A stretch of 64,000 bases of DNA, taken from Lewinellaceae bacterium. Lineage in GTDB: Bacteria; Bacteroidota; Bacteroidia; Chitinophagales; Saprospiraceae. Location of the stretch: the NCBI GenBank assembly GCA_020636045.1, contig JACJYP010000005.1, forward strand, positions 186,001 through 250,000. The letters run 5' to 3'. Shown in pieces: positions 1 through 8,347 of this stretch (position 1 is the stretch's first letter; each line of letters starts with the position of its first letter). A model generated the notes under the pieces. That model ran no database searches and had not been told where the DNA came from. It worked only from the letters and a program-made list of their open reading frames with translations. Both the position numbers and the translations under genes were made by a program.

Positions 1-908
1 ACAAAGGCGAGTTGCTCTTTGCGCCGCAGGTATTTGCTTCGCAAGTTGCCGATCCACAGGAGCAACTGTGTGAACAGGGCGCCCAGGTAACCCGACAAAA
101 ATGCGAGCACCAACACCGCCCAGATCAAACTGAACGGAAAAACGGACAGACGGGGATACCCCAGGTACAGATAGGAGCCCAGAAATAATTGGGCCGTGAT
201 ACCTGCAATGATCACGGCACTGAAAACTGCCGTTCTGAATCTGGCAATATGACTCTTGGTCAGTTCTTCTATGGCATAAACGATCCCTCCCAGGGGCGTG
301 TTGAATGCAGCGGCAAGCCCGGATGCGCCGCCGGTAATGATCATGATCCGGTGCGATACGCGGGCCCAGCCTTCGGGAATCAATCGGTAGACGGTTTCGA
401 AAACAGAGCCCGCTACCTGCAGCGTGGGGCCTTCCCGGCCGATGGCGCCGCCGCCCAGCAGCAGGATGAGGCTGCTACCGATCTTTACCAGGGCGATCCG
501 TACGTTCAGCAACTTACTAACCCATGCCTGCTTGGGTGTGCCCGCCACGTCGACTGCCGCCATCAGTTGCGGAATGCCGCTGCCTTTTGCATTCGGGGCA
601 AAACGGGCAGTGACATACCAGGCCAGCGAAAAAAACAACGGAGTGGTGATAAAAACCAGCCAGGGACTCAAGTGTGAAATGCCTTTTCCGGCATGTTCAA
701 ACAACACGAACAGGTTTTCATAGGCGACTGCTACCAGGCCGGTCAGAATAGAAGCGACCCAGAGCGGAATGGCCTGAAATGGAATCCGGAGATTTGGGTT
801 GTTTACAATTTTCCGCTGGATAAACTTCCCGAGTACCGTCTTCTTTAGTGCGCGCAGCTGCCGGTATACCCAAAGCTCCCAGGGATATAAATGGAATCTT
901 TTTTTCAT
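1..908 (-). CDS. ClC-family chloride channel or H+/Cl- exchanger (partial)
   Basis: The gene starts at an ATG at 908 and runs off the left edge, giving about 302 codons of an integral membrane protein. The reading frame carries the ClC selectivity signatures in order: GSGIP near residues 109-113, GREGP near 157-161, and a GGASGLAAAFNTPLGG stretch near 193-208 followed by an IEEL motif. The glutamate in GREGP is the gating glutamate of the family. The retained EE pair matches the internal proton glutamate of exchangers, so an H+/Cl- antiporter is more likely than a pure channel (inference from known family members). Several hydrophobic segments fit the multi-helix ClC fold. The C-terminus, where CBS domains sometimes occur, lies outside the window. 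The next gene to the right is read in the same direction. Confidence 0.93.
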   Translation of the reverse strand, partial: MKKRFHLYPWELWVYRQLRALKKTVLGKFIQRKIVNNPNLRIPFQAIPLWVASILTGLVAVAYENLFVLFEHAGKGISHLSPWLVFITTPLFFSLAWYVTARFAPNAKGSGIPQLMAAVDVAGTPKQAWVSKLLNVRIALVKIGSSLILLLGGGAIGREGPTLQVAGSVFETVYRLIPEGWARVSHRIMIITGGASGLAAAFNTPLGGIVYAIEELTKSHIARFRTAVFSAVIIAGITAQLFLGSYLYLGYPRLSVFPFSLIWAVLVLAFLSGYLGALFTQLLLWIGNLRSKYLRRKEQLAF

Positions 909-1014
909 CACTGTTTGGAGCCGTGCGGAAAATGCATGCCGTGCAGGCCGCTGCGGGCTCATTCAAAAGTTTCGAATGGCGCCAAAGGTAGGGACTCTGG
1001 AAGAGAACGCCGGC

Positions 1015-1440
1015 TCAGGGGATGGAAACACGCATTGAATCGAAACTTAATTCGATCTCTTCGATCACCGGTTGTGCCTTTTTTGCACTGAACGGGGAAT
1101 ACGCAATCCGGGCAGGAAAGGCATTTGTCAATTCCCATATAAAAACAGGCTCATGCTGTTTGTTGAGCAGTTTGATGATCACAGTGCGCAGGTCTTCTTC
1201 GGCAGACTGCCGTATCCACCATTCGAACATCTGGTTGTCTCCACGATTCAAATAGCGCCGCAGAATGATGTTCGGATATTGTTCGTCGCCGGGTGTTTTT
1301 TGTACAAAAGGCGCTTTCTGATCGCCGCTTTTGGTCTCCACTACTTCGCGAACGGCGCTCAGGCCGATCACTTCTGTAAAGTCTCTGCGATCTCCGCCCC
1401 ATTCGACCTGGAAATGGTTGTCGTAAACTAGGTTGTTCAT
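1015..1440 (-). CDS. Phage T4 gp19 / contractile-injection-type tail tube protein (isolated)
   Basis: This 141-residue protein resembles the tail-tube family found in phage tails and extracellular contractile injection systems. Visible hallmarks are an early FQVEWGG strand, a FTEVIGL segment, a glutamate-rich strand (VREVVETK), an ITLKR-like NIILRRYL strand, a GDNQMFEWW motif, and a late HEPVFIWELTNAFPARI stretch ending in an ELSFDSM segment. The ATG at 1440 gives the usual family length and N-terminus. An upstream ATG at 1521 would add 27 residues with no family resemblance. No sheath, baseplate, spike or AAA+ ATPase gene is visible nearby, so the gene is an orphan at least on its right side. 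It may be a domesticated remnant or belong to a split cluster. Confidence 0.82.
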   Translation of the reverse strand: MNNLVYDNHFQVEWGGDRRDFTEVIGLSAVREVVETKSGDQKAPFVQKTPGDEQYPNIILRRYLNRGDNQMFEWWIRQSAEEDLRTVIIKLLNKQHEPVFIWELTNAFPARIAYSPFSAKKAQPVIEEIELSFDSMRVSIP

Positions 1441-1591
1441 GAATAATAGCGATTCGATATATTGGCGTAAATGATGTAAGACATTGAGCAGTCGGGTCAA
1501 CATGGCCACAATGTTAATCATTTACGCACATTTTTGCCTCGAATCACCCCAAACGGATCAGCGTAGATTGGTTTTATTTATTTGAAGTAAG

Positions 1592-1657
1592 CAGTCGGCG
1601 GTAGCACTTAGCAGTAATTTGTATGAATATTATCACTGCTAAGTGCTACTGCCGACT
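1592..1657. repeat. Long imperfect palindrome (24-bp arms)
   Basis: Arms at 1592-1615 and 1634-1657 are inverted copies of each other with a single G/T-wobble difference, separated by an 18-nt A/T-rich loop. The hairpin lies between the stop of the propeller-like gene (1703) and the tail-tube gene, both read leftward. It could terminate transcription of the former, but no T-tract follows on either strand. A REP-like dispersed repeat is therefore equally plausible. Confidence 0.75.
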
Positions 1658-1702
1658 GTGTTTCCAAAATACTAAACCACAGAACCGATTGACTCTGGGT
1701 TG

Positions 1703-3565
1703 TTACGGCGTTACCATCCACTTCCCGCTCATGGCGCCGGACTGGTTGCGCAGATGCCAGACATACAGCCCTGCGGACCATTGGCCGGCGTCGATATTGG
1801 TCTCCAGATCGCCGGGTTTCAGGGTCTGCCTGTTGATGAGCCTCCCCTGCAGATCGAACACCTCGAGTTGGGTTGTGTATGCCAGCGCGTCGTGTTGCAG
1901 CCGCAGGTTGTGAGCACTGGCGATCACTTCAACGGGTAAGGTTTGATCGTTCACACCCACGGGTGGTAATTGTATGCGCGCCATTCCTTCCGGGTACGGC
2001 AAGCCGTGGAGCTCGTCAAAGTTGCCTGCAAGATAAATGCTGTTCTGGAAGCCAATGGCAGCCCAGACTTCGCCGTTCGCGATCGTGACAGCCGAAGCCT
2101 GGTTGAGTTCGACCCAAACTTTGAACAAGCCGGAGCCCAATGAAAAATCGCCCCCGGAAATATTTCCATACGCATACAGGTAGTCTCCGTACCTGAAAAA
2201 CCCGCGGATGGCATCCTCAAGATTAGTAGCATATTTATGCATGCCATAAAACATATTCCAGATCCCGGCAGTATTGAAAAACAAGACTACTTGCGGATCC
2301 TGAATACCGCATACGACATAGCCGTTTTCGATGTAAGCAGCAGTGATGGAGGGCAGTTGATTGGTAAATTCCGTGTGCCAGTTATCGTAGTACCAGTAAG
2401 CCATGTGGTTGACCGTCAACTGATTGCCCGAAGGATTGTTGACGGAAGTATGGGTGAAATCGCCGCCAAACAGCACATAGTCGCCATTGCGCGTAATACA
2501 GCGAACCGTGCTGTCGACAGAAATGACATCCGTAAAAACCCAGGTATAGGTGCCGTTGAACTCCGATTTGGCTTTCCCGGCGTTTTTCGCCGGCTGCCCG
2601 TTGAGCATCGTGAAGTCGCCGCCGATATACAGGTCGTAGAAACTGGTCGACAAGGTCAGCACTTTGCCGCCCATGTCGCCCGTTTGCAACCCCGTCCAGT
2701 TATTCCCGTCCCAAAGCGCTACATTCTGCTTCGATGGGTCGCCGGGAAGGTAAAAGTCGCCGACAACGATCAGTTTGTTGTTAAATTCAATGTATTCCAT
2801 GTCGTAGATCTCACCGATCACGCCGTTCCCCAGGGTATGCCAGCCGGCGCCGTCCCAGGCGGCGATACTGTTTGCCGCCACACCGTCGATCTTGTCGAAT
2901 GAACCGGCGACAAAGAGCAGCGATTCGGCATTTCCATTTACCGCCATGACATTGATGCGGCCGCCTGTGTTGAGCCCACTGCCCCAATGCTTATAGTCAG
3001 GTTGTATGGCGGGATAACCCGGCTGTATCCAGGCGAGTTCTTCTACGGTAAACCCGTTCTCCTCTGCCCAGGACCCGATCGCGGGGTATTGCGCCGCCAG
3101 TTCGGCAATGTAAGCGTAATTGTTTTCACGGTTGATGCGGTCAACAAGTGTTGTTTGCCCGTCCTCCCAAAGCAGGTAACCTACGGCGCACAACACATCG
3201 TAATTATCTCTGAAATATGGTTGCCGATGCGCGTGGTAGTGGTTGGTCGGGAATACGCCGGTTTGCCAGTATGTGTGCAATACGTCCAGATGGTGCGTCC
3301 GGCGCGACAGTTGCGCAGGAGAAAGTGATCCGGCATCCCTGTTTCGCAGGTGTTGCTCTACGAGTTCGAGGTGTTTTTGTATCCGCGCACGGTCGGAATC
3401 AAAAACTGCGTATTCCATCAGCGCGGCATCGGGTGTGATGCGCGCCCATTGACGATTGACCTCGACCATGTGGTCGTACAGCCATGCTTCAGTGCGGTGA
3501 TCCAGCGCTGCTGCCTGAGTTGATAAAATGATTGCACAAGTGAAAAGTAAGAGCTTGTTTTTCAT
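1703..3565 (-). CDS. Secreted propeller-like repeat protein with T9SS C-terminal domain
   Basis: The 620-residue product starts with a signal peptide (MKNKLLLF..., probable cleavage after the AAA around residue 20). An alpha-helical segment of unknown role follows to about residue 190. From there to about 530 at least five related segments recur with a GGDF/AGSF core followed by 'AaWDG..W..L' strands, for example IGGDFTMLNG, FGGDFTH and LAGNFDELHG. This suggests a beta-propeller or delta-repeat-like fold. The last 75 residues form a T9SS type A-like sorting domain: LEVFDLQGRLINRQ, then SAGLYVWHL, then a short basic end. It is therefore expected to be exported and attached to the cell surface. 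No catalytic motif is recognised and the function is unknown. Confidence 0.85.
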   Translation of the reverse strand: MKNKLLLFTCAIILSTQAAALDHRTEAWLYDHMVEVNRQWARITPDAALMEYAVFDSDRARIQKHLELVEQHLRNRDAGSLSPAQLSRRTHHLDVLHTYWQTGVFPTNHYHAHRQPYFRDNYDVLCAVGYLLWEDGQTTLVDRINRENNYAYIAELAAQYPAIGSWAEENGFTVEELAWIQPGYPAIQPDYKHWGSGLNTGGRINVMAVNGNAESLLFVAGSFDKIDGVAANSIAAWDGAGWHTLGNGVIGEIYDMEYIEFNNKLIVVGDFYLPGDPSKQNVALWDGNNWTGLQTGDMGGKVLTLSTSFYDLYIGGDFTMLNGQPAKNAGKAKSEFNGTYTWVFTDVISVDSTVRCITRNGDYVLFGGDFTHTSVNNPSGNQLTVNHMAYWYYDNWHTEFTNQLPSITAAYIENGYVVCGIQDPQVVLFFNTAGIWNMFYGMHKYATNLEDAIRGFFRYGDYLYAYGNISGGDFSLGSGLFKVWVELNQASAVTIANGEVWAAIGFQNSIYLAGNFDELHGLPYPEGMARIQLPPVGVNDQTLPVEVIASAHNLRLQHDALAYTTQLEVFDLQGRLINRQTLKPGDLETNIDAGQWSAGLYVWHLRNQSGAMSGKWMVTP

Positions 3566-3832
3566 GATCTTGTGTTTTTATTGTGAAAAAATAACGAGTG
3601 ATTGCGTGGATATAGTCAGGAGTTTGTCCGGGCTGGAATTAAAGTTATCGGAATTTTGCGGCTGCCGGCGGGAGAAATATTGGATTCCACTGAAATTGAC
3701 AAAACATATTGCCCGGCTTTTATTACAGACACCGTAAATGGGGCATACGTTGGCCGATTTTATCGAAAAATGTGATTCCATGCCGGTTTTATTCAGTGGT
3801 TTTGCAGTTTTGCCGCACAAAAGTTTACAACC

Positions 3833-6800
3833 ATGACGGTCACGATTTTCCGCCTTCAATCCCCGACTTCGGCTTCCATGATGTTTGCATGGTGTCTGCT
3901 GGTATCGGGCATTGTTATCCCTCGAAACGTTACAGCGCAGATATTACCCCCGGATGCGCTCAAATCGATCCATATCAGATCGATCGGCCCGGCGGCCATG
4001 TCAGGCCGGATCACTGCCATCACCTGCGATCCAAAACACCCGGAGGTCATATATGCCGGCGCGGCTTCCGGCGGGGTGTGGCGCTCGAAAAGCGGGGGCA
4101 CGCAGTGGGAACCCATTTTTGACAGGGCGCCTACGCAAAGCATCGGTTCTATCGCGGTCAATCCGCGGAACCCTGATGAAATCTGGGTCGGCACCGGCGA
4201 GGGCAATCCGCGCAATTCACAGAATTTCGGCGTGGGTATTTTCAAAAGCATCGACGGCGGGGAGCACTGGACCTGCATGGGGCTGCAGAATACCCACACT
4301 ATTCACCGGGTGATCCTGCACCGCGACCGGCCCGATGTGATTTGGGCGGCTTCGCTGGGCTCTGCTTACGGACCCAACGAGGACCGCGGCGTATTCAAGA
4401 GCACAGACGGCGGAAAAACCTGGCGCAAAGTGCTGTATGTCAATGACCTGACGGGTTGTGCGGAACTTGTGGTCGATCCCCGGAATCCCGATAAACTGTT
4501 TGCCGCCATGTGGGAATACCAACGCTGGCCCTGGTTCTTTAATTCGGGCGGAAAAGGCTCCGGCATCTACGTCAGTTACGACGGCGGGGAACACTGGGAA
4601 CGGCTAAGCGAGAAAGAGGGCCTGCCGGAAGGCGAACTCGGGCGCTGCGGACTGGCCATTGCCCGCAGCAACCCCGATGTGGTGTACGCTCTGGTGGAGG
4701 CAAAGGACAATGCTATTTACAAAAGCACCGACGGCGGCCGGAAATGGCGCAAAATGGCGGACAAGGATTTCGGCGGCCGGCCGTTTTATTACGCTGAATT
4801 GTACGTGGACCCGGAGAATGAAAACCGCGTTTATTCCATACATTCTATCATTTCTCGCAGCGAAGACGGTGGAAAAAGTTTTGAGACCTGGGCGGGCTGG
4901 CGCATACACCCCGATCATCACGCATTCTGGATACATCCGGAAAATCCCGATTATATCATCAACGGCAACGACGGCGGGTTGAATATCACGCTTGACGGCG
5001 GCCGGACCTGGCGTTATGCGGAAAATATCCCGGTGGGACAATTTTACCACGTGGAGACAGATGACGAACGCCCCTACAACGTATACGGTGGGCTTCAGGA
5101 CAACGGATCCTGGGTAGGCCCCTCCGCCGTCTGGAAAGCCGGCGGCATGCGCAATTCCGAGTGGCAGGAAGTGCTTTTTGGCGACGGCTTTGAAACGCTG
5201 CCGCGGGGCGATGATTCGCGATACCTGTTTGCCATGTGGCAGGGGGGCGAACTGCATATGATCGACCGGCAGACGGGGGATTCGCGTTTTGTCAAACCCC
5301 TGCACCCCGATGGAAAAACGGAACTGCGCTGTAACTGGAATGCTGCGCTCGCGCGCGACCCCTGGCAGCCGCAAGGTATCTTTTTCGGAAGCCAGTTTTT
5401 GCATCACAGCTACGACGCGGGACAAAACTGGCAGTTGCTCTCGCCCGATCTGACCACAAACGATACTTCCAAACTGCATCAGGACATTTCCGGCGGCCTC
5501 ACCGTCGATGCGACCAACGCTGAAAACTACTGTTCGATCGTTGCCATCGCTCCCAGCCCCGTCACACGAGGACTGGCCTGGGTCGGTACCGACGACGGCA
5601 ATGTGCAACTGACCAACGATCACGGGAAAACCTGGACCAATTTTGCGGATAAACTGCCCGGTGCGCCTAAAAACGGATGGATACCGGCTATCGAAGCTTC
5701 GCGGTATAATGATGGAGAAGCCTTTGTCGTGCTGAATAATTATCGCCAGAATGACTGGCAGCCTTATTTGTACCATACCACCGACTACGGGAAAACCTGG
5801 AGCCGCCTGGTGTCGCCGGGCACCCTGAAAAGAGAAGACGGAAAAGTTGCGGATAACAATTTCTGCCTGTCACTGGTGCAGGACCCCATAGTGGCAGATC
5901 TGCTGTTCCTCGGCACCGATCAGGGGCTTTATGTGTCCATTGATCACGGATCAAACTGGAACAAATGGCCCGTCGAAGCACTTCCGTCGGTTCCGGTAAA
6001 CGATATGAAAATACAGGTGCGCGACGGCGACCTTGTCATCGGCACATTCGGCAGGGGCATCTGGATTTTGGATAACCTGGCGCCGCTTCGCGATCTGGCG
6101 CGTACACACGCAGCGATTCTTGACAAGCCGTTCAAAATGTTTCCGGCGCAACCGGGCGTCTTGGCGGAATACAGTTCTTATGAAGGCCCCCGCTTTGCTG
6201 CCGATGCCAACTACCAGGGTGAAAATAAAAGTTTCGCTGTGGTGATTCCCGTATGGGTGAAGCCCGGGATGGACAAAGCATCCGGGCAGGAAACAAAAAC
6301 AGGAAAAGAAGACAATGCCGAGGGCAAGAGCAAAGGAAAGCCTGCCAAAAAGAAGGAAAAAGCACTTGTCACGGTCCTTTCACTCGAAGGCGACACACTC
6401 CGCCAGTTCAAAACGGAACTGGATACTTCTTTTAGCACCATACGCTGGGGCATGGATACCAGGGGCGTCCGTTTCCCGAGTAAAAACGAACCGAACCGCG
6501 ACCAGCCGGAACCGGGCGGCGGCCCGCGGGTATTTCCCGGAGAATACCTGGTAAAAGTGAAATACATGGATTATGCCGATTCGCTGACAGTGAGCGTGAT
6601 CGAAGACCCACGGGTGCCCGTGCCGCCTGCTGACCGCCAGGCCAACGCTGCAGCCATCCGCGACCTTTATCAGGATATCGAACGAAGTGCGAAAGCCTAC
6701 GACCGGCTGAAAGAAGCGGAAAAAACGATCCGGCTGGTAGAGGAGCAATGGGTAAATGTGCCCGACAGCGTGAAAAAAGAGGTGTTGAAGATCGGGAAAA

Positions 6801-7096
6801 CCTTAAAGGATTCGATCGGCGTTTTGAAAGAACTGTTCTTCAAACATGAAGAAGGAAAGGGCATCGAAGGCAACCCAAACCGGCTGAACAATCGTTTTAG
6901 CAATGCGATCCGGTACATCCACGGCGGCCAGGGTGCGCCGAATGCCTCCGCCCGTGTGGCGATCGGGGATGCAAAAAAACACTGGGCCGAATTGCTGGAA
7001 AAAGTAAATGCACTGTTCGACGAACCCTGGAAAGCGTTTCGCAGCAGGGTAGAGGCGATACAGTATTCACTTTTCAAGGATTTTGACAAACTCTAG
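3833..7096 (+). CDS. Exported sortilin/BNR-repeat (VPS10-like) beta-propeller protein
   Basis: This is a 1087-residue protein with an N-terminal signal sequence ending near residue 36 (VTAQ). An internal ATG at the second methionine of SASMM would also keep the signal. The body is a series of Asp-box motifs of the S-x-D-x-G-x-x-W type: SIDGGEHW, STDGGKTW, SYDGGEHW, STDGGRKW, SEDGGKSF, TLDGGRTW, SYDAGQNW, TNDHGKTW, TTDYGKTW and SIDHGSNW. This is typical of the large 'glycosyl hydrolase, BNR repeat' proteins of Bacteroidota, which resemble sortilin propellers and are not proven hydrolases. After the propeller come a lysine-rich linker (about 815-845), a beta-rich segment, and a helical C-terminus (about 940-1087). 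No T9SS domain is seen, so the protein may be periplasmic. It is transcribed alone and followed by a hairpin. Confidence 0.88.
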   Translation: MTVTIFRLQSPTSASMMFAWCLLVSGIVIPRNVTAQILPPDALKSIHIRSIGPAAMSGRITAITCDPKHPEVIYAGAASGGVWRSKSGGTQWEPIFDRAPTQSIGSIAVNPRNPDEIWVGTGEGNPRNSQNFGVGIFKSIDGGEHWTCMGLQNTHTIHRVILHRDRPDVIWAASLGSAYGPNEDRGVFKSTDGGKTWRKVLYVNDLTGCAELVVDPRNPDKLFAAMWEYQRWPWFFNSGGKGSGIYVSYDGGEHWERLSEKEGLPEGELGRCGLAIARSNPDVVYALVEAKDNAIYKSTDGGRKWRKMADKDFGGRPFYYAELYVDPENENRVYSIHSIISRSEDGGKSFETWAGWRIHPDHHAFWIHPENPDYIINGNDGGLNITLDGGRTWRYAENIPVGQFYHVETDDERPYNVYGGLQDNGSWVGPSAVWKAGGMRNSEWQEVLFGDGFETLPRGDDSRYLFAMWQGGELHMIDRQTGDSRFVKPLHPDGKTELRCNWNAALARDPWQPQGIFFGSQFLHHSYDAGQNWQLLSPDLTTNDTSKLHQDISGGLTVDATNAENYCSIVAIAPSPVTRGLAWVGTDDGNVQLTNDHGKTWTNFADKLPGAPKNGWIPAIEASRYNDGEAFVVLNNYRQNDWQPYLYHTTDYGKTWSRLVSPGTLKREDGKVADNNFCLSLVQDPIVADLLFLGTDQGLYVSIDHGSNWNKWPVEALPSVPVNDMKIQVRDGDLVIGTFGRGIWILDNLAPLRDLARTHAAILDKPFKMFPAQPGVLAEYSSYEGPRFAADANYQGENKSFAVVIPVWVKPGMDKASGQETKTGKEDNAEGKSKGKPAKKKEKALVTVLSLEGDTLRQFKTELDTSFSTIRWGMDTRGVRFPSKNEPNRDQPEPGGGPRVFPGEYLVKVKYMDYADSLTVSVIEDPRVPVPPADRQANAAAIRDLYQDIERSAKAYDRLKEAEKTIRLVEEQWVNVPDSVKKEVLKIGKTLKDSIGVLKELFFKHEEGKGIEGNPNRLNNRFSNAIRYIHGGQGAPNASARVAIGDAKKHWAELLEKVNALFDEPWKAFRSRVEAIQYSLFKDFDKL

Positions 7097-7164
7097 CCAC
7101 GGAAACGATCACGTTTTCACAGGTTCACTACCCAAACTGTCAGCCAGCAAGCTGATGTGATGCG

Positions 7165-7204
7165 CTTGTGCCGGAAAATTTGCGCCGGGCACAAGATTTT
7201 TATT
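7165..7204 (+). terminator. Rho-independent terminator after the BNR-repeat gene
   Basis: The arms cttgtgcc (7165-7172) and ggcacaag (7188-7195) pair perfectly, with extra GC pairing inside. A T-rich tract (atttttatt) starts at 7196, 100 nt after the stop codon of the upstream gene. Confidence 0.6.
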
Positions 7205-7232
7205 GATTTTCACGGGAAAAAACATTCCTTTG
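7203..7232 (+). promoter_or_regulatory. Bacteroidota-type promoter for the NYN-CSD gene
   Basis: A TTG at 7203-7205 is followed after 19 nt by TTCCTTTG (7225-7232). This matches the phylum consensus TAnnTTTG with one mismatch and the usual spacing. It would start transcription about 120 nt upstream of the coding region. Confidence 0.4.
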
Positions 7233-7361
7233 CGGCCTTAGTTATATAGTTATCAATAATACGCTTCTATAGAATTGCTTTGCCCAACACCTTATCACTA
7301 AAAGAATTATTTCCCAGGGCCAGGTTTACAGTTAAAAACAAACAAATTAAACTTTAATTTA

Positions 7362-8267
7362 ATGTCTGATAATCAGCAGAGCCTGACGCGTATCGGAGTG
7401 TTTTACGATGGTAATTATTTTCTCCACGTCAGCAACTATTACGCTTACCACCATGAGCGCCGCAGCCGTCTGAGTATTTCCGGTCTTCATGAATTTGTCC
7501 GGCACCGGATCGCGGAAGAAGAGAAAAAGGATTTTCACTTGTGCCAGATCGTGGATGCGCATTATTTCCGGGGGCGATTGAGTGCCCAGGAAGCCAGCGC
7601 CGAGGGCAACCGCCTCTTCTACGATCGCCTGTTCGACGACATTTTGATGATGGAAGGCGTCACAACGCATTATCTTCCGGTACGTACAGTGCAAGGTTAT
7701 CGTCAGGAAAGGGGAATTGACGTATGGATGGCACTTGAAGCCTTTGAACTGACCCTGCACAAGAAGTTCGATGTAGTGATCCTGATCGCCTCTGACAGCG
7801 ATTTTGTCCCCCTGGTCCGCAAACTGCATACCCTCGGGGTCCGCGTGATGCTGCTGGCCTGGGATTACGAATACTACGATGAAGAAGGCCGCCGGCGCAG
7901 TACGGTTACGTCGCAGTACCTGTGGGAAGAAGTGACGTATCCGCTGGCCATGCAAAACGTCATCGACGACGACAACGATGAGTTCTTTCCGATGAACCGG
8001 CTGTTTGTAGAGCGCAAAAAAACGCCTCCCGCTGATGAAATTCCTGTTGAAATCGAGGAGGGCGAGGTCATGACCAGTACGATCTACAGTCTGAAAGACG
8101 GATACGGTTTTATCAGTTTTCCGCAGACGAACAACCTGTTCTTTCACTATTCGTTCCTGATCGATACAGATTTCAACGATCTGCGAGAAGGTGATTCGGT
8201 TGAATTTACGCTCAGCAAAAACGAGCGTGGCGAGCCGATCGCGCGCAATGTGAAACTGGTGCGCTAA
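7362..8267 (+). CDS. NYN-domain (LabA/DUF88-like) nuclease fused to a cold-shock domain
   Basis: The 301-residue protein has two recognisable parts. Residues about 8-200 form a NYN/PIN-like nuclease domain: an opening GVFYDGNYF strand with its acidic residue, an RGIDVWMA helix start, and an ILIASDSDFVPLV strand. The aspartates D of YDGN, D of GIDV and the SDSD pair form the expected metal-binding set. Residues about 236-301 form a cold-shock-type OB fold with an RNP1-like GYGFISF, an RNP2-like NLFFHYS, and a final RGEPIARNV strand. NYN proteins are thought to cleave RNA, and an added RNA-binding fold fits a ribonuclease acting on structured or translated RNA (inference). The start ATG follows an A/T-rich leader with no Shine-Dalgarno. 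A strong hairpin follows directly. Confidence 0.9.
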   Translation: MSDNQQSLTRIGVFYDGNYFLHVSNYYAYHHERRSRLSISGLHEFVRHRIAEEEKKDFHLCQIVDAHYFRGRLSAQEASAEGNRLFYDRLFDDILMMEGVTTHYLPVRTVQGYRQERGIDVWMALEAFELTLHKKFDVVILIASDSDFVPLVRKLHTLGVRVMLLAWDYEYYDEEGRRRSTVTSQYLWEEVTYPLAMQNVIDDDNDEFFPMNRLFVERKKTPPADEIPVEIEEGEVMTSTIYSLKDGYGFISFPQTNNLFFHYSFLIDTDFNDLREGDSVEFTLSKNERGEPIARNVKLVR

Positions 8268-8274
8268 AAAAACA

Positions 8275-8300
8275 AGCCCGGCGAACGCGTTCGCCGGGCT
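8275..8300 (-). terminator. Rho-independent terminator between convergent genes
   Basis: Perfect 11-bp arms (8275-8285 and 8290-8300) enclose a 4-nt loop region. On the minus strand the stem is followed by a run of seven T (the A-run 8266-8272 on the plus strand), so it mainly ends the sigma/anti-sigma transcript. It may also act on the NYN-CSD transcript coming from the left. Confidence 0.8.
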
Positions 8301-8347
8301 ACTTAAACTACTGCTAAAATGTTATCGGTTCTGGAAAAAGCCAATGC

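Noticed and set aside
1441..1521. 27-residue N-terminal extension of the tail-tube protein
   Set aside because: The extension is hydrophobic and unlike the family N-terminus; the 141-residue form matches the usual length.
4604..5776. 390-codon open frame on the minus strand
   Set aside because: It lies wholly opposite the BNR-repeat gene, has no domain or signal features, and reflects codon bias of the real gene.
7359..8147. 262-codon open frame on the minus strand
   Set aside because: Antisense to the NYN-CSD gene, which has complete motifs in both domains.
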